From Paracoccaceae bacterium (GTDB taxonomy: Bacteria > Pseudomonadota > Alphaproteobacteria > Rhodobacterales > Rhodobacteraceae), in assembly GCA_024226455.1 (NCBI GenBank), contig JAAELR010000158.1:1-41128 (forward strand): 41,128 nt of DNA. The letters run 5' to 3'. Of the stretch, positions 32,923 through 40,991 are shown one piece after another. The position numbers and the translations under genes were made by a program. A model generated the notes under the pieces. The model saw only the letters and a program-made list of their open reading frames with translations, searched no databases and was not told the origin of the DNA. The first letter of the stretch is position 1. Each line of letters starts with the position of its first letter.

Positions 32923-33065
32923 TTTGTCACCGTTCGCCCAGCCCGACCCCGCCGTATCCGATTTCATTCAGCATCGATTTGACCGAACGCGTCGCAGGTT
33001 TATATCCGACCTCGGAAAGCTGTGATAAGATACCAGGCAGCATGTCCAGTCAGAAAGGCCGATCC

Positions 33066-34520
33066 ATGGCTCGTTTCCTTCTCAAACCCGCGCTCCTGGC
33101 GACCGCCATCCTGCTTGGCCATGGCACGCTTGCGCCCGCCCTGGCGAACTCGCACACCAGTGCGCAAACACAAAGCAATGCATGCGTCACCGATCTGGAA
33201 CGCGCCCGCGCCGAGCTGGCCACGATTGCAGCAGATATGCGCCGCGACGGTGTGACCGAACAGACGCTGAGCCGCCTGCTGGGCTGGAAGGATGCCTTTG
33301 CCGTCAAAGTCGAAGAGCACGACCTTGGTGACGCGCTGACCGGCGCCGGGATTGGCGTCGGTAGCAGCGTTTTAGCGGCCGTCATGCTCGGCGGTCCCCC
33401 GGGCTGGTTGGCGGCCACGCTCGCGGCCGCCATAGGAGGTGCAGTCTCGGAAGGGCTGAATACGGTCATGATCGTCAATAGCTGGGCCGAGGTCGACGAC
33501 AACACCGCGTTCTATCAGTACATGCTGGACTATCTGGAATATGGCCGCGTCGGCAGTATCGACGACGACAACCTGCGGCGTTTCATAACCAACCATGCCA
33601 ACCAACTGCAACAGCTCACCGGGTCCGCCCCTCCCGCCAACCCGCAACAGCTGCACCGCTATCTGCAGGCCCATTCCGAACGGCTGATGCTGTTCTTCGG
33701 ATTCTTCGAACAAAGGATGGGCGCCGACAGCTTCCCGCGCTGGAAATTCCCCGCGACCCAGGGTCGGTTCGGGCATGACCGGCTGGCCGTCGGCTATTTC
33801 GGCAAGCTTCTGGGCGGGCGTCTGGCCCGCCAGATCGGTATTCTCGACCAAGAGATCACCCGGCTGGAAAAGATAGGCTGCACCGACGAAACCGTTGATG
33901 CGATTCCGGCCTGCGGCTCGGTGCCTGCGGTTGACGCCAGCCAGGCTTGCCTGTGCGATCTGACCGATCCCGGCACGGTCTGGGGCACCGACCTTTACAC
34001 CAGTGACAGCGATATCTGCACCGCTGCGCTGCATTCCGGTCTGCTGCGCGCCGTCAGACGCGGCGATGGCAGTTACGGCTATGCCGGGCTGGTGGACATT
34101 CGCGGCCAGCAGGGCTGTCCTGAATATACAGGCTCAACTTCACACGGCGTCCGCACCGAGGACTATGGCAGCTGGGGCGGGTCGTTCTACTTTCCTGCGG
34201 CCCAGAGAGGCCTGTGCGACAAAGCCAGCCCGCCGGCCCGGGGCGCATGGTATTGCCCCGCCAAGATCGGTTCGCAGACCGATCTGACCTGCCATTGTGC
34301 GCCATCGACATTTGGTGACGGCCACGTGTGGGGAACGCAGTATTACACGGACGATTCCACGATCTGTAGAGCAGCACGTCACAACGGGTCGGTCGGCTCG
34401 CGCGGCGGAACCGTACGGGTGATCGAACTGGGCGGGCTAGACGAATACACCGGCAGCACCTCGAACGGCATCGAAACCAAAGACTGGGGTGCCTGGGGCA
34501 GGTCTTTCGGGTTTCCCTGA
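33066..34520 (+). CDS. Exported protein with glycine-rich hydrophobic segment and two LCCL domains
   Basis: A 484-residue protein with a signal peptide (residues 1-27, cleavage after PALA). Residues 41-88 are helical; 91-137 form a glycine-rich hydrophobic stretch (GAGIGVGSSVLAAVMLGG, then LAATLAAAIGGAV) that could insert into membranes as a hairpin. Residues 140-270 are helical. Two LCCL domains follow: about 295-377 and 408-484, each with VWGT-x(2)-Y, an ICxAAxH-x-G block and EYTGSTS-x-G ending in a W-x(3)-F-x-FP tail. LCCL domains are best known from limulus factor C and vertebrate cochlin. AAAGG supports ATG 33066. It lies within the taurine genes on the opposite strand; function unknown. 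Confidence 0.88.
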   Translation: MARFLLKPALLATAILLGHGTLAPALANSHTSAQTQSNACVTDLERARAELATIAADMRRDGVTEQTLSRLLGWKDAFAVKVEEHDLGDALTGAGIGVGSSVLAAVMLGGPPGWLAATLAAAIGGAVSEGLNTVMIVNSWAEVDDNTAFYQYMLDYLEYGRVGSIDDDNLRRFITNHANQLQQLTGSAPPANPQQLHRYLQAHSERLMLFFGFFEQRMGADSFPRWKFPATQGRFGHDRLAVGYFGKLLGGRLARQIGILDQEITRLEKIGCTDETVDAIPACGSVPAVDASQACLCDLTDPGTVWGTDLYTSDSDICTAALHSGLLRAVRRGDGSYGYAGLVDIRGQQGCPEYTGSTSHGVRTEDYGSWGGSFYFPAAQRGLCDKASPPARGAWYCPAKIGSQTDLTCHCAPSTFGDGHVWGTQYYTDDSTICRAARHNGSVGSRGGTVRVIELGGLDEYTGSTSNGIETKDWGAWGRSFGFP

Positions 34521-34541
34521 GCAGAGGTGCTCGTGACCCGA

Positions 34542-36008
34542 TCACGGCATCGCGCCCATCGCCTGCGCGATCAGCCCGATGCCTTGCGGAATTCGCTCCT
34601 CCGGGATCGAGCTGTAGGCGAGGCGATAGTAAGAGTGGTTTTCCTCTCCCGGTCCGAAAAACGCCCGCCCGGGCTCGATCAGCACGCCCTTGTCGCGTAA
34701 CCGCAACGCCAGATCGCTGGTGTTCACCCCCTCCGGCGCCAGCATCCAGAACGATGACCCCCCGAAAGTCTCGCGCCCCGCCGGCGTCAGCCCATTGTCA
34801 CCGATCGCCTCGTCCATCACCGCCCGGCGCCTGGCATAGGCGGTCCGCATGCGGCGGATCTGCGCATCGAAATGGCCCAGCGACAGGAAATAGGCCACCG
34901 TGCGCTGGATATGTCCCGGCGGATGCCGCACCACCAGCGCCCTCAATGCCCGCGCCTCGCGGATGAACGCCTGCGACCCCACCAGATAGCCCAGGCGCAA
35001 CCCCGGAAACACCGATTTCGAGAACGACCCGATATATACCACCGACCCGTCCCCATCGAGCGATTTCAGCGCCGGCGAAGGCGCCCCGGCAAAGGACATC
35101 TCGAACTCATAGTCGTCCTCGACCACAATGAACCCGTCGCGCCGCGCCCTTGCCAACAGATCGCGCCGCCGCTCCACCGGCATCGTGGCATTGGTCGGGC
35201 AATGGTGGCTGGCGGTGGTAAAGACCACGTCGATCCCCGGCTCCAGCCGCTCTGGCGGCATCCCTTGCGCATCGACATCCACCGGCAGCAGCTTGCAGCG
35301 GGTCTGCTCCAGAATATCCCGCAGCCCCGGGTAGCAGGGGTTCTCTATCGCCGCCTTGCGCCGCTGGGTCAGCAGCACCTGTGCGGTCAGCCACAGGGCG
35401 TTCTGCGCCCCCAGCGTCAGCAGCACCTCCTCTGGCCGCGCCGCGATACCGCGACGGGGCAGGATGTGGCGGGTGATGAATTCGATCAGTTTCTCGTCGT
35501 CGCGTTCATAGTAATCCGCCGTCATCGCATCGAAATCACGCTGCCCCAGCGCCTTCAGTGCGCAAAGCCGCCAGTTTTGATGGTCGAACAACCCGGCATC
35601 CGCCTGCCCGTAGATGAATGGATAGCGATAACTGCGCCAGTCCGGCGGCCGCGCAAGGCTCTCATATCCCGAGAACCGCTGCCCGATAGCGCGCGACCAG
35701 TCGACGCTCTCGGTGCCCTTCCGGGTCCCGGTGTCGAATTCCGGCAGGCTTGGCGCAGTGTCGGACACAAAGTACCCCGACCGCCCCCGCGCGCTCAGAT
35801 AATCGTTCGCCACCAGTTCGGTATAGGCCAGCGTCACCGTGATCCGGCTGACCCCCAGATGCGCCGCCAGCTTGCGGCTGGACGGCATCCGCTCTCCTGG
35901 CTTCAGCCGCCCCGACAGCACGCCCTCGGTGACAAGCTGCTGGATCTGCTGCTGCAGCGTGCCCTCGTAGTTCGGGTCGAGAAAGAAACTCTCGGCGGGG
36001 ATTGCCAT
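34542..36008 (-). CDS. tauR: TauR, MocR-type (GntR/aminotransferase) regulator of taurine genes
   Basis: A 488-residue MocR regulator: GntR winged helix-turn-helix at residues about 15-85 (MPSSRKLAAHLGVSRITVTLAY) and an aminotransferase-I-like domain at 120-480 with the PLP Lys331 in SFSKSVFPGLRLGY. The opening FFLDP-x(3)-GTLQQQIQ closely resembles TauR, the taurine-responsive activator of tpa in Rhodobacter capsulatus. Placement next to tpa and near xsc supports this. It is on the same strand as tpa, downstream of it (165-bp gap), whereas tauR is usually divergent. A direct-repeat pair just upstream of its start suggests autoregulation. Confidence 0.9.
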   Translation of the reverse strand: MAIPAESFFLDPNYEGTLQQQIQQLVTEGVLSGRLKPGERMPSSRKLAAHLGVSRITVTLAYTELVANDYLSARGRSGYFVSDTAPSLPEFDTGTRKGTESVDWSRAIGQRFSGYESLARPPDWRSYRYPFIYGQADAGLFDHQNWRLCALKALGQRDFDAMTADYYERDDEKLIEFITRHILPRRGIAARPEEVLLTLGAQNALWLTAQVLLTQRRKAAIENPCYPGLRDILEQTRCKLLPVDVDAQGMPPERLEPGIDVVFTTASHHCPTNATMPVERRRDLLARARRDGFIVVEDDYEFEMSFAGAPSPALKSLDGDGSVVYIGSFSKSVFPGLRLGYLVGSQAFIREARALRALVVRHPPGHIQRTVAYFLSLGHFDAQIRRMRTAYARRRAVMDEAIGDNGLTPAGRETFGGSSFWMLAPEGVNTSDLALRLRDKGVLIEPGRAFFGPGEENHSYYRLAYSSIPEERIPQGIGLIAQAMGAMP

Positions 36009-36012
36009 CCGA

Positions 36013-36044
36013 TTGGCCTCAACAGGTTGCCAAACTGGACTTAC
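36013..36044 (+). promoter_or_regulatory. Candidate TauR operator in front of tauR
   Basis: TTGGCCTCAA (36013-36022) and CTGGACTTAC (36035-36044) are direct repeats with starts 22 bp apart on the plus strand, immediately before the tauR start codon (minus strand). They match the tpa/xsc repeats, with one base less spacing, and would place bound TauR over its own promoter. Confidence 0.5.
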
Positions 36045-36173
36045 CGCGTATCGAAAATCTTTCCCAGCTTCTTCTTGGGTTTTACTCCGGGCGGGGGCTC
36101 ATGGGGGGCTGGCCCCCTACTCTCGGCGACGCCGCAGGCGGCGCAACCGACGATCTCCCGCCCGGCGCTCTGC

Positions 36174-37577
36174 CTATCCGAACACCTTGCCTAGCGCTAT
36201 GTCCACCGCGCCCGTGATCTGATCGATATCGTCGGCGGTGGCGATCAGCGCCGGCGAAAAGCACAGCGTGTTGTTGAACCCCGGAACGCTCCGGTTTGTC
36301 ACTCCGACAATCACACCCTGCGCGCCGCATTCGGCTACCACCTGTTGCGCCTGCTTCTCGCTCACGGGCTCGCGGGTCTGGCGGCTGGCCACCAGTTCTG
36401 CCCCCAAAAACAGCCCCTTGCCACGCACATCGCCGATCACGGCATGCTTCTCGGCAAGCTCTTCCAGGTTACCCATCATCCGCTCGCCCATGGCGGTTGT
36501 GTTGTCCAGCAGCCCCTCATCCTCGATGATGCGCATGTTCTCCAGCGCCGCCGCCGGCCCGGCGGTGCAGCCGCCGAAGGTCGAGATGTCGCGGAAATAG
36601 TTCATCGGATCGCTGGTGTCGTCGCAAAATGCCTCGAATACCGCCTCGGTGCTCACCAGACAAGCGATGGCCGCATAGCCGCTGGCCACGCCCTTGGCCA
36701 TTGTCACCATATCCGGCTCGACCCCGTATTGCTGATAGCCGAACCAGGCGCCGGTCCGGCCCACGCCGCAGACCACCTCGTCGATATGCAGCAGGATATC
36801 GTATTTGCGGCAGATCTCCTGCACCCGCTGCCAATAGCCATCCGGGGGCGTGATCACACCGCCACCCGCCGTCACCGGCTCCAGGCACAGCGCGCCCACA
36901 GTATCGGGGCCCTCGCGCAGGATCACCTCCTCGATCAGCCCGGCGGAATACTCTCCATAGCTCTCCTTGACCGGGTCCCAGCCCTCCTGCGCGCGGTATT
37001 CCAGGCAATGCGGCACCCGCACGAAACCTGGCGTGAAAGGCCCGTATTGCGCACCGCGCTCGTCCTGCCCGCCCGCTGACAGACAGGTGATCGTGGTCCC
37101 ATGATAGTCGCGGTCGCGGTAAAGAATCTTGTGCTTCTTGCCACCATAGCGCTTCTCGGCGATCTGGCGCACCATCTTGAACGCCTTCTCGTTCGCCTCC
37201 GAGCCGCTGTTGGTATAGTAAACCCGGCTCATCCCCGGCATCTTGCTCACAAGCTTCTCGGCAAACAGCGCCCCCGGAACCGACCCGGCGGAACCGGCGA
37301 AGTAGTTCAGCTTGATCAGCTGGTCATAGACCGCCTTGGCAATGGATGTGCGGCCATAGCCCACATTGACGGTCCAGACCCCACCAGACACGGCGTCCAG
37401 ATGCTCGGTGCCGCGCGCGTCCCATACGCGCATGCCCTTGCCTTCGATTATCACCTTGGGATCAACCTTGGCATCCGCCCCGGTCCACGGGGCATGCTGG
37501 ACCAGGTGATGCCAGACATGGGCGCGGTCGGTTTCGACCACATGAGAGATATCGTTCGGCGAAAGCGACTGGTCCAT
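36174..37577 (-). CDS. tpa: Taurine-pyruvate aminotransferase
   Basis: A 467-residue class III PLP aminotransferase that transfers the amino group of taurine to pyruvate, giving sulfoacetaldehyde and alanine. The N-terminus (SLSPNDISHVVETDRAH), LDAVSGGVWTVNVGYG and NYFAGSAGSVPGALFAE blocks are specific to Tpa. PLP residues: Asp266 in HIDEVVCG and Lys295 in TMAKGVASGY. ATG 37577 is preferred to 37592 because it starts the conserved N-terminus and has GGAG nine bases before it. Upstream lie a -10-like TATGCT and paired repeats suited to TauR. Genes for the TauABC transporter, often just downstream of tpa, are absent; tauR is there instead. Confidence 0.96.
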   Translation of the reverse strand: MDQSLSPNDISHVVETDRAHVWHHLVQHAPWTGADAKVDPKVIIEGKGMRVWDARGTEHLDAVSGGVWTVNVGYGRTSIAKAVYDQLIKLNYFAGSAGSVPGALFAEKLVSKMPGMSRVYYTNSGSEANEKAFKMVRQIAEKRYGGKKHKILYRDRDYHGTTITCLSAGGQDERGAQYGPFTPGFVRVPHCLEYRAQEGWDPVKESYGEYSAGLIEEVILREGPDTVGALCLEPVTAGGGVITPPDGYWQRVQEICRKYDILLHIDEVVCGVGRTGAWFGYQQYGVEPDMVTMAKGVASGYAAIACLVSTEAVFEAFCDDTSDPMNYFRDISTFGGCTAGPAAALENMRIIEDEGLLDNTTAMGERMMGNLEELAEKHAVIGDVRGKGLFLGAELVASRQTREPVSEKQAQQVVAECGAQGVIVGVTNRSVPGFNNTLCFSPALIATADDIDQITGAVDIALGKVFG

Positions 37578-37618
37578 GGCGCGGGGCTCCATCTACGGTT
37601 TCAGGGGCGACTCAAACT

Positions 37619-37682
37619 AGCATAGACCATCACAGATGCATCGGCCAAGATAGGGCCAGCCAACGCCATGACATAAGTCCAA
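37619..37682 (-). promoter_or_regulatory. tpa promoter with paired TauR-type direct repeats
   Basis: On the minus strand TTGGACTTAT (37673-37682) and CTGGCCCTAT (37650-37659) are direct repeats with starts 23 bp apart. Directly downstream are a weak -35-like TTGGCC (37643-37648) and, 18 bp on, a -10-like TATGCT (37619-37624), about 42 bp before ATG 37577. Activator sites flush against a poor -35 fit a MocR activator. Confidence 0.6.
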
Positions 37683-37964
37683 CCAGTCACATGCTTCGTC
37701 AGTTGCGCTGCCATCGCAGCAAGGCACCCGGCTGCCGGGCGCGGCGGGCCCCGCCGCAGGCGAAGCCGAGGACGGGGAGGGCAAAGCGTGCGCGAAAGCG
37801 CACACACTTGAGCAACCGGGCGGTTGTAGCGTGCGCGCGTCGAATTGAACTCATCCCCATGGCCTAACGCGTTATGCTCGCGCAAACGCTGCCTCGCCCA
37901 TCGGGATGAGCGCTTGAACCCTGTTAAACGCAACACGCTCCAGAAACTGCCCCTCGGGGCGGGT
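37683..37964. other. Intergenic region rich in small hairpins
   Basis: The non-coding stretch between tpa (start 37577) and paaI (end 37965) totals 387 bp. Beyond the tpa promoter it contains GCGGCGG/CCGCCGC (37741-37757, three-base loop) and GTGCGC-GAAA-GCGCAC (37788-37803, a GNRA-type tetraloop stem). Frames on either strand are Pro/Arg-rich artefacts. A small RNA or transcription end is possible but not shown. Confidence 0.35.
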
Positions 37965-38417
37965 TCAGCCCTGCCCGGCAGTTTCGTCTTCCTCGAAATG
38001 CTGCCTCGAAACCTCGCGCGAGCAGCCGCGCATCTCGGCCAATACCTTGCCGTCGCCCCGCGTGACGCGGACATCGTAGATCCCGTTGCGCCCACTACGG
38101 CTGATCTCTTGCGCCGTGGCGGTCAGGTCATCGCCCAGACGCCCGGCGCGGATGAAACTGATCATGTTGTGCTGCGCCACGCTGGTCCGGTTGTCGCTGT
38201 TGCAGGCATAGGAAAAGGCGCAGTCGGCCAGCATGAATATCACCCCGCCATGACAGATGCCGAATCCGTTGGTGTGATACCGCTCCACCGTCAGCGAGGT
38301 CACCGCCAGCCCCGGCCCGACCTTGTCCAACGACGCCCCCAGCCATTTTACGGCATCGTCGTCGGCCAACATCGCCTCGGCGCTTCGTTCGGCGCGTTCC
38401 TCGTCCGATATCGTCAT
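37965..38417 (-). CDS. paaI: PaaI-type hydroxyphenylacetyl-CoA thioesterase
   Basis: A 150-residue hotdog-fold thioesterase. The block HTNGFGICHGGVIFMLADCAFSYACNSDN is characteristic of PaaI, including the catalytic Asp and the preceding HGG turn. PaaI hydrolyses stalled or dead-end CoA thioesters during phenylacetate degradation, freeing CoA. It follows a second thioesterase gene by 11 bp on the same strand, and both are divergent from a PaaX-type regulator. The ring-epoxidase genes (paaABCDE) are not in the window, so this is a satellite of the pathway. Confidence 0.9.
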   Translation of the reverse strand: MTISDEERAERSAEAMLADDDAVKWLGASLDKVGPGLAVTSLTVERYHTNGFGICHGGVIFMLADCAFSYACNSDNRTSVAQHNMISFIRAGRLGDDLTATAQEISRSGRNGIYDVRVTRGDGKVLAEMRGCSREVSRQHFEEDETAGQG

Positions 38418-38428
38418 ACCCGTCTACC

Positions 38429-38863
38429 TTACTCTTCGAGATACAGGAAGGTCGCCGTCGCCAACGCCGCGGCCTTCTCACTACCCTCGGGTCGAACCGA
38501 CACAAGGCAGACCGCCAGCTTGCGCCCGTTGCTCTCGATATCGACCGTCACATCAGCCGCCCCGGTCAGCGGCCGGATGAACCGCACAGACATATCCACC
38601 GTCGCGCAGTTGCGAAACCGCCCGTTGGCCCCGGTCAGCGCATAGACACAGGCCGTGTCGGCCACCGCCGCAATCGCCTGGCCACAGGTCACCCCGACAC
38701 CGGGGCCGCCGCGCAAGGTGACCCGCTCGTCCGCCGGCAAGCGCAGCCGCGCCCGGCTGGCCGAGGTCTCTGTCAGTTCCAGCCCAAGCTCGGCCACCCA
38801 GGGCGCGAAGGTATAGCCGACCTGCTCGCTCGCCGTCCTCGCCGCTTGCGAAACTCCCGTCAT
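38429..38863 (-). CDS. PaaI family thioesterase (hotdog fold)
   Basis: A 144-residue hotdog protein of the 4HBT/PaaI superfamily. The central RGGPGVGVTCGQAIAAVADTAC corresponds to the hotdog helix (usual HGG turn replaced by GVG, and the acidic residue is Asp in AVADTA), and RFRNCATVDMSVRFIRPL is a typical strand pair. It starts just 78 bp from the divergent PaaX gene and is followed by paaI in the same operon. Substrate unknown; the altered HGG turn hints at a different CoA ester from PaaI. Confidence 0.85.
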   Translation of the reverse strand: MTGVSQAARTASEQVGYTFAPWVAELGLELTETSASRARLRLPADERVTLRGGPGVGVTCGQAIAAVADTACVYALTGANGRFRNCATVDMSVRFIRPLTGAADVTVDIESNGRKLAVCLVSVRPEGSEKAAALATATFLYLEE

Positions 38864-38941
38864 CCTTTGCGTTTCTCCATGCCTTTCACCTGCCCAGGGT
38901 CACGTGTGGCGCGTTCGCACGCGCATGTCTATAACGCAGCC

Positions 38942-39790
38942 ATGGTACAAAACAGACCTGCCACTCCGAACGACCTGACAGCCGGGCTGGGCCAGCTTGG
39001 CGATCTGCGCGTGTGGTCGGTCATCATCACCATATTCGGCGACGCGGTGATGCCGCGGGGCGGCACGGTGCCCACCTCCGCACTGGCCGCGATCACCGAA
39101 CGCCTGTCGATCAAGCCAGAGGCGCTGCGGGTGGCGCTCTATCGTCTGGCCAAGGACAGCTGGGTCACGCGGCAGAAAACCGGACGCAACAGCTTTTACG
39201 CGCTGTCCGGGTCCGGACGCGCCGAGTTCCTGCCCGCCTCGCGCCGGATCTATGCCGACGCGCCCGCGCTGCACGGGCCCTGGCGGCTGGCGGCCCTGCC
39301 ACCGCTAGCCGAAGCCGCCCGCGCCGAACTTGGCCGCAAGCTGCGCGACGCCGGGTTCCTGCGCCTGACATCGGCGCTCTATCTCGGCCCCGATGGTGCC
39401 GGACCGCCGCCCGCCGACGCGATGGTCGTCGAGGGTGACCTCGCCTGCCCACCGCGCTGGGCCCGCCAGGCCCTGGCGCCGGACGCGCTGCAAGCCGACT
39501 ACGACCGGCTCTTCGCCCTGCTCGACAGCGCCTCGGACGACCTGATCCGCGAGGGCATCGACTCGCTCGATGCCGTCGCCCTGCGCACCCTGCTGATACA
39601 CCGCTGGCGTCGCCTGCTGCTGCGTCACCCCGACCTGCCTGTCGATCTGATGCCCGCGGGCTGGCGCGGCGAGGATTGCCGCAGCCTTGTTCTGGCCCTG
39701 CACGAAAACCTGTCGCCGCTGGCCGACCCGTGGCTCGACGCCGCCATCGGCCCGCGTGGCGACCCGAGCAAGGCCCGCAACCGCATCTGA
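38942..39790 (+). CDS. paaX: PaaX family transcriptional regulator
   Basis: A 282-residue PaaX-type regulator: N-terminal winged helix (SVIITIFGDAVMPRGGTVPTSALAAI, then RVALYRLAKDSWVTRQKTGRNSFYAL), a central domain, and a C-terminal PaaX_C region (LIHRWRRLLLRHPDLPVDLMPAGWRG). PaaX represses phenylacetate genes and is released by phenylacetyl-CoA. ATG 38942 gives the usual length; upstream codons overlap the divergent thioesterase. The likely targets are the two thioesterase genes and a paa operon elsewhere. Confidence 0.9.
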   Translation: MVQNRPATPNDLTAGLGQLGDLRVWSVIITIFGDAVMPRGGTVPTSALAAITERLSIKPEALRVALYRLAKDSWVTRQKTGRNSFYALSGSGRAEFLPASRRIYADAPALHGPWRLAALPPLAEAARAELGRKLRDAGFLRLTSALYLGPDGAGPPPADAMVVEGDLACPPRWARQALAPDALQADYDRLFALLDSASDDLIREGIDSLDAVALRTLLIHRWRRLLLRHPDLPVDLMPAGWRGEDCRSLVLALHENLSPLADPWLDAAIGPRGDPSKARNRI

Positions 39791-39887
39791 GGCACCAGCC
39801 TCTGGAAAGACCTGCCGAAACCGATCATACCTTGCCCGCCCGTCCTCCGGTGGCGGGGCACAGGGACAAATAACGGCGGAGACCCCG

Positions 39888-40580
39888 ATGCAGATCGCCA
39901 TTCTCGATTTCACCGCGCAGCCCTCGCCGCTGCTCGACGGGGTGCCGCGGGTCAGCTTTGAAATCGCGGATTGGCTCTGCCCAGAACTGCCCGAAGCGCG
40001 TTTCGCACATGTCGACATCGCCCACGGCGCCGCCGTGCCCGGGCTCGACAGCTTCGACGGGCTGATCCTCAGCGGATCGGAATACGGCGCCTATGACGAG
40101 GTGGACTGGATGACGCCGCTACGCGGGTTGCTGAATGCTACCAGAGACGCCGCCAAACCGGTCTTCGGTATCTGTTTTGGCCATCAGGTCATGGCCGATA
40201 CCTTCGGCGGCCGGGCCGAAAAGGCCGACCTTGGCGTTATAGTCGGCCAACGAGAGTTCGACATCGGCACCGACCGGCACTCCGCCCATGTCTGGCACCA
40301 GGACCAGGTCACACGCATCCCGCCCGGCGCGACGGTAACCGCACGCGCCGACTATTGCCCGGTGGGCGGGCTGGAATACGACTTCCCCGCCGCCTCGGTG
40401 CAGTTCCACCCCGAATACACCCAGCCCCGGCTGGAAGAATTGTTCGAACGTGGCCGCAACATCTTCATAGCGCCTTCGGATGCAAACGCGGCACTTGCCT
40501 CGTTCGAAGAAGGCACCGTCGACAAGGCACTTGCCGCCGCGGACACAGCCGCCTTCTTTCGCCGCTGCGCGGGAATGTGA
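39888..40580 (+). CDS. Class I glutamine amidotransferase-like protein
   Basis: A 230-residue stand-alone class I glutamine amidotransferase-like protein, related to the GMP synthase amidotransferase domain. Nucleophile Cys in PVFGICFGHQVMAD and His-Glu in VQFHPEYTQ are present. GGAG seven bases before ATG 39888 sets the start. It is the second such protein in the window (other at 18535-19269) but not adjacent to a partner synthetase. Its stop codon is only two bases before the TA at which the IS630-type element sits, so the insertion removed any native downstream sequence but spared the gene. Confidence 0.87.
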   Translation: MQIAILDFTAQPSPLLDGVPRVSFEIADWLCPELPEARFAHVDIAHGAAVPGLDSFDGLILSGSEYGAYDEVDWMTPLRGLLNATRDAAKPVFGICFGHQVMADTFGGRAEKADLGVIVGQREFDIGTDRHSAHVWHQDQVTRIPPGATVTARADYCPVGGLEYDFPAASVQFHPEYTQPRLEELFERGRNIFIAPSDANAALASFEEGTVDKALAAADTAAFFRRCAGM

Positions 40581-40584
40581 CCTA

Positions 40585-40991
40585 GAACCCAGAATCACTG
40601 ACCCGAGAACCGTGGTTTGAGGCGTTTCTGGTGGACTTCTGATTTTGACCAAGCGAAAGGGCGGGCAGTCTTTTTGTAGCTTTCTATGAAGTCGTCGATA
40701 TGGTCATTGAGTGCGTCTAGAGAATGGAATAAAGCCCCCTGCAATGCCTTTCCCGCCAGTATGGAGAACCAGATTTCTATCTGGTTGAGCCAGGATGGAT
40801 GCGCTGGTCGGGGTGAGGTGGAAATGCACATTCTTGTGCCGGGCCAGCCAGCGGTCACACTTGGGTTTGTGGGTGTTCAGATTGTCCAAAATGACGTGGA
40901 TTTCTCGGCCTTTGTTGTCCTTGACGATACGGTTCATGAGGTCGAGGAATTCGATGCGTCGGCGGCGTTTATACTGGCGGCCCGTGACTAG
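40585..40991 (-). mobile_element. IS630-type insertion sequence, 3' part, split by an IS5-type element
   Basis: The element starts right after TA at 40583-40584, the target dinucleotide of the IS630/mariner group, and carries the C-terminal half of its transposase. At about 40988-40991 (CTAG) the IS630 sequence stops and IS5-type sequence begins. The other half would lie beyond the window. Confidence 0.7.
40595..40991 (-). pseudogene. IS630-type transposase, frameshifted C-terminal part
   Basis: The minus strand codes YKRRRRIEFLDLMN, then the second catalytic Asp in HVILDNLNTHKP, then in another frame WLNQIEIWFSILAGKAL with the catalytic Glu. The change of frame falls exactly at a tandem duplication GGATGGAT (40793-40800); removing one GGAT restores a continuous DDE domain. 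The gene is also interrupted at its upstream side by the IS5-type element, so it is dead twice over. Confidence 0.85.

Noticed and set aside
37949-37960. GCCCC-TC-GGGGC stem after paaI as terminator
   Set aside because: Only five base pairs, a two-base loop and no proper T-tract.
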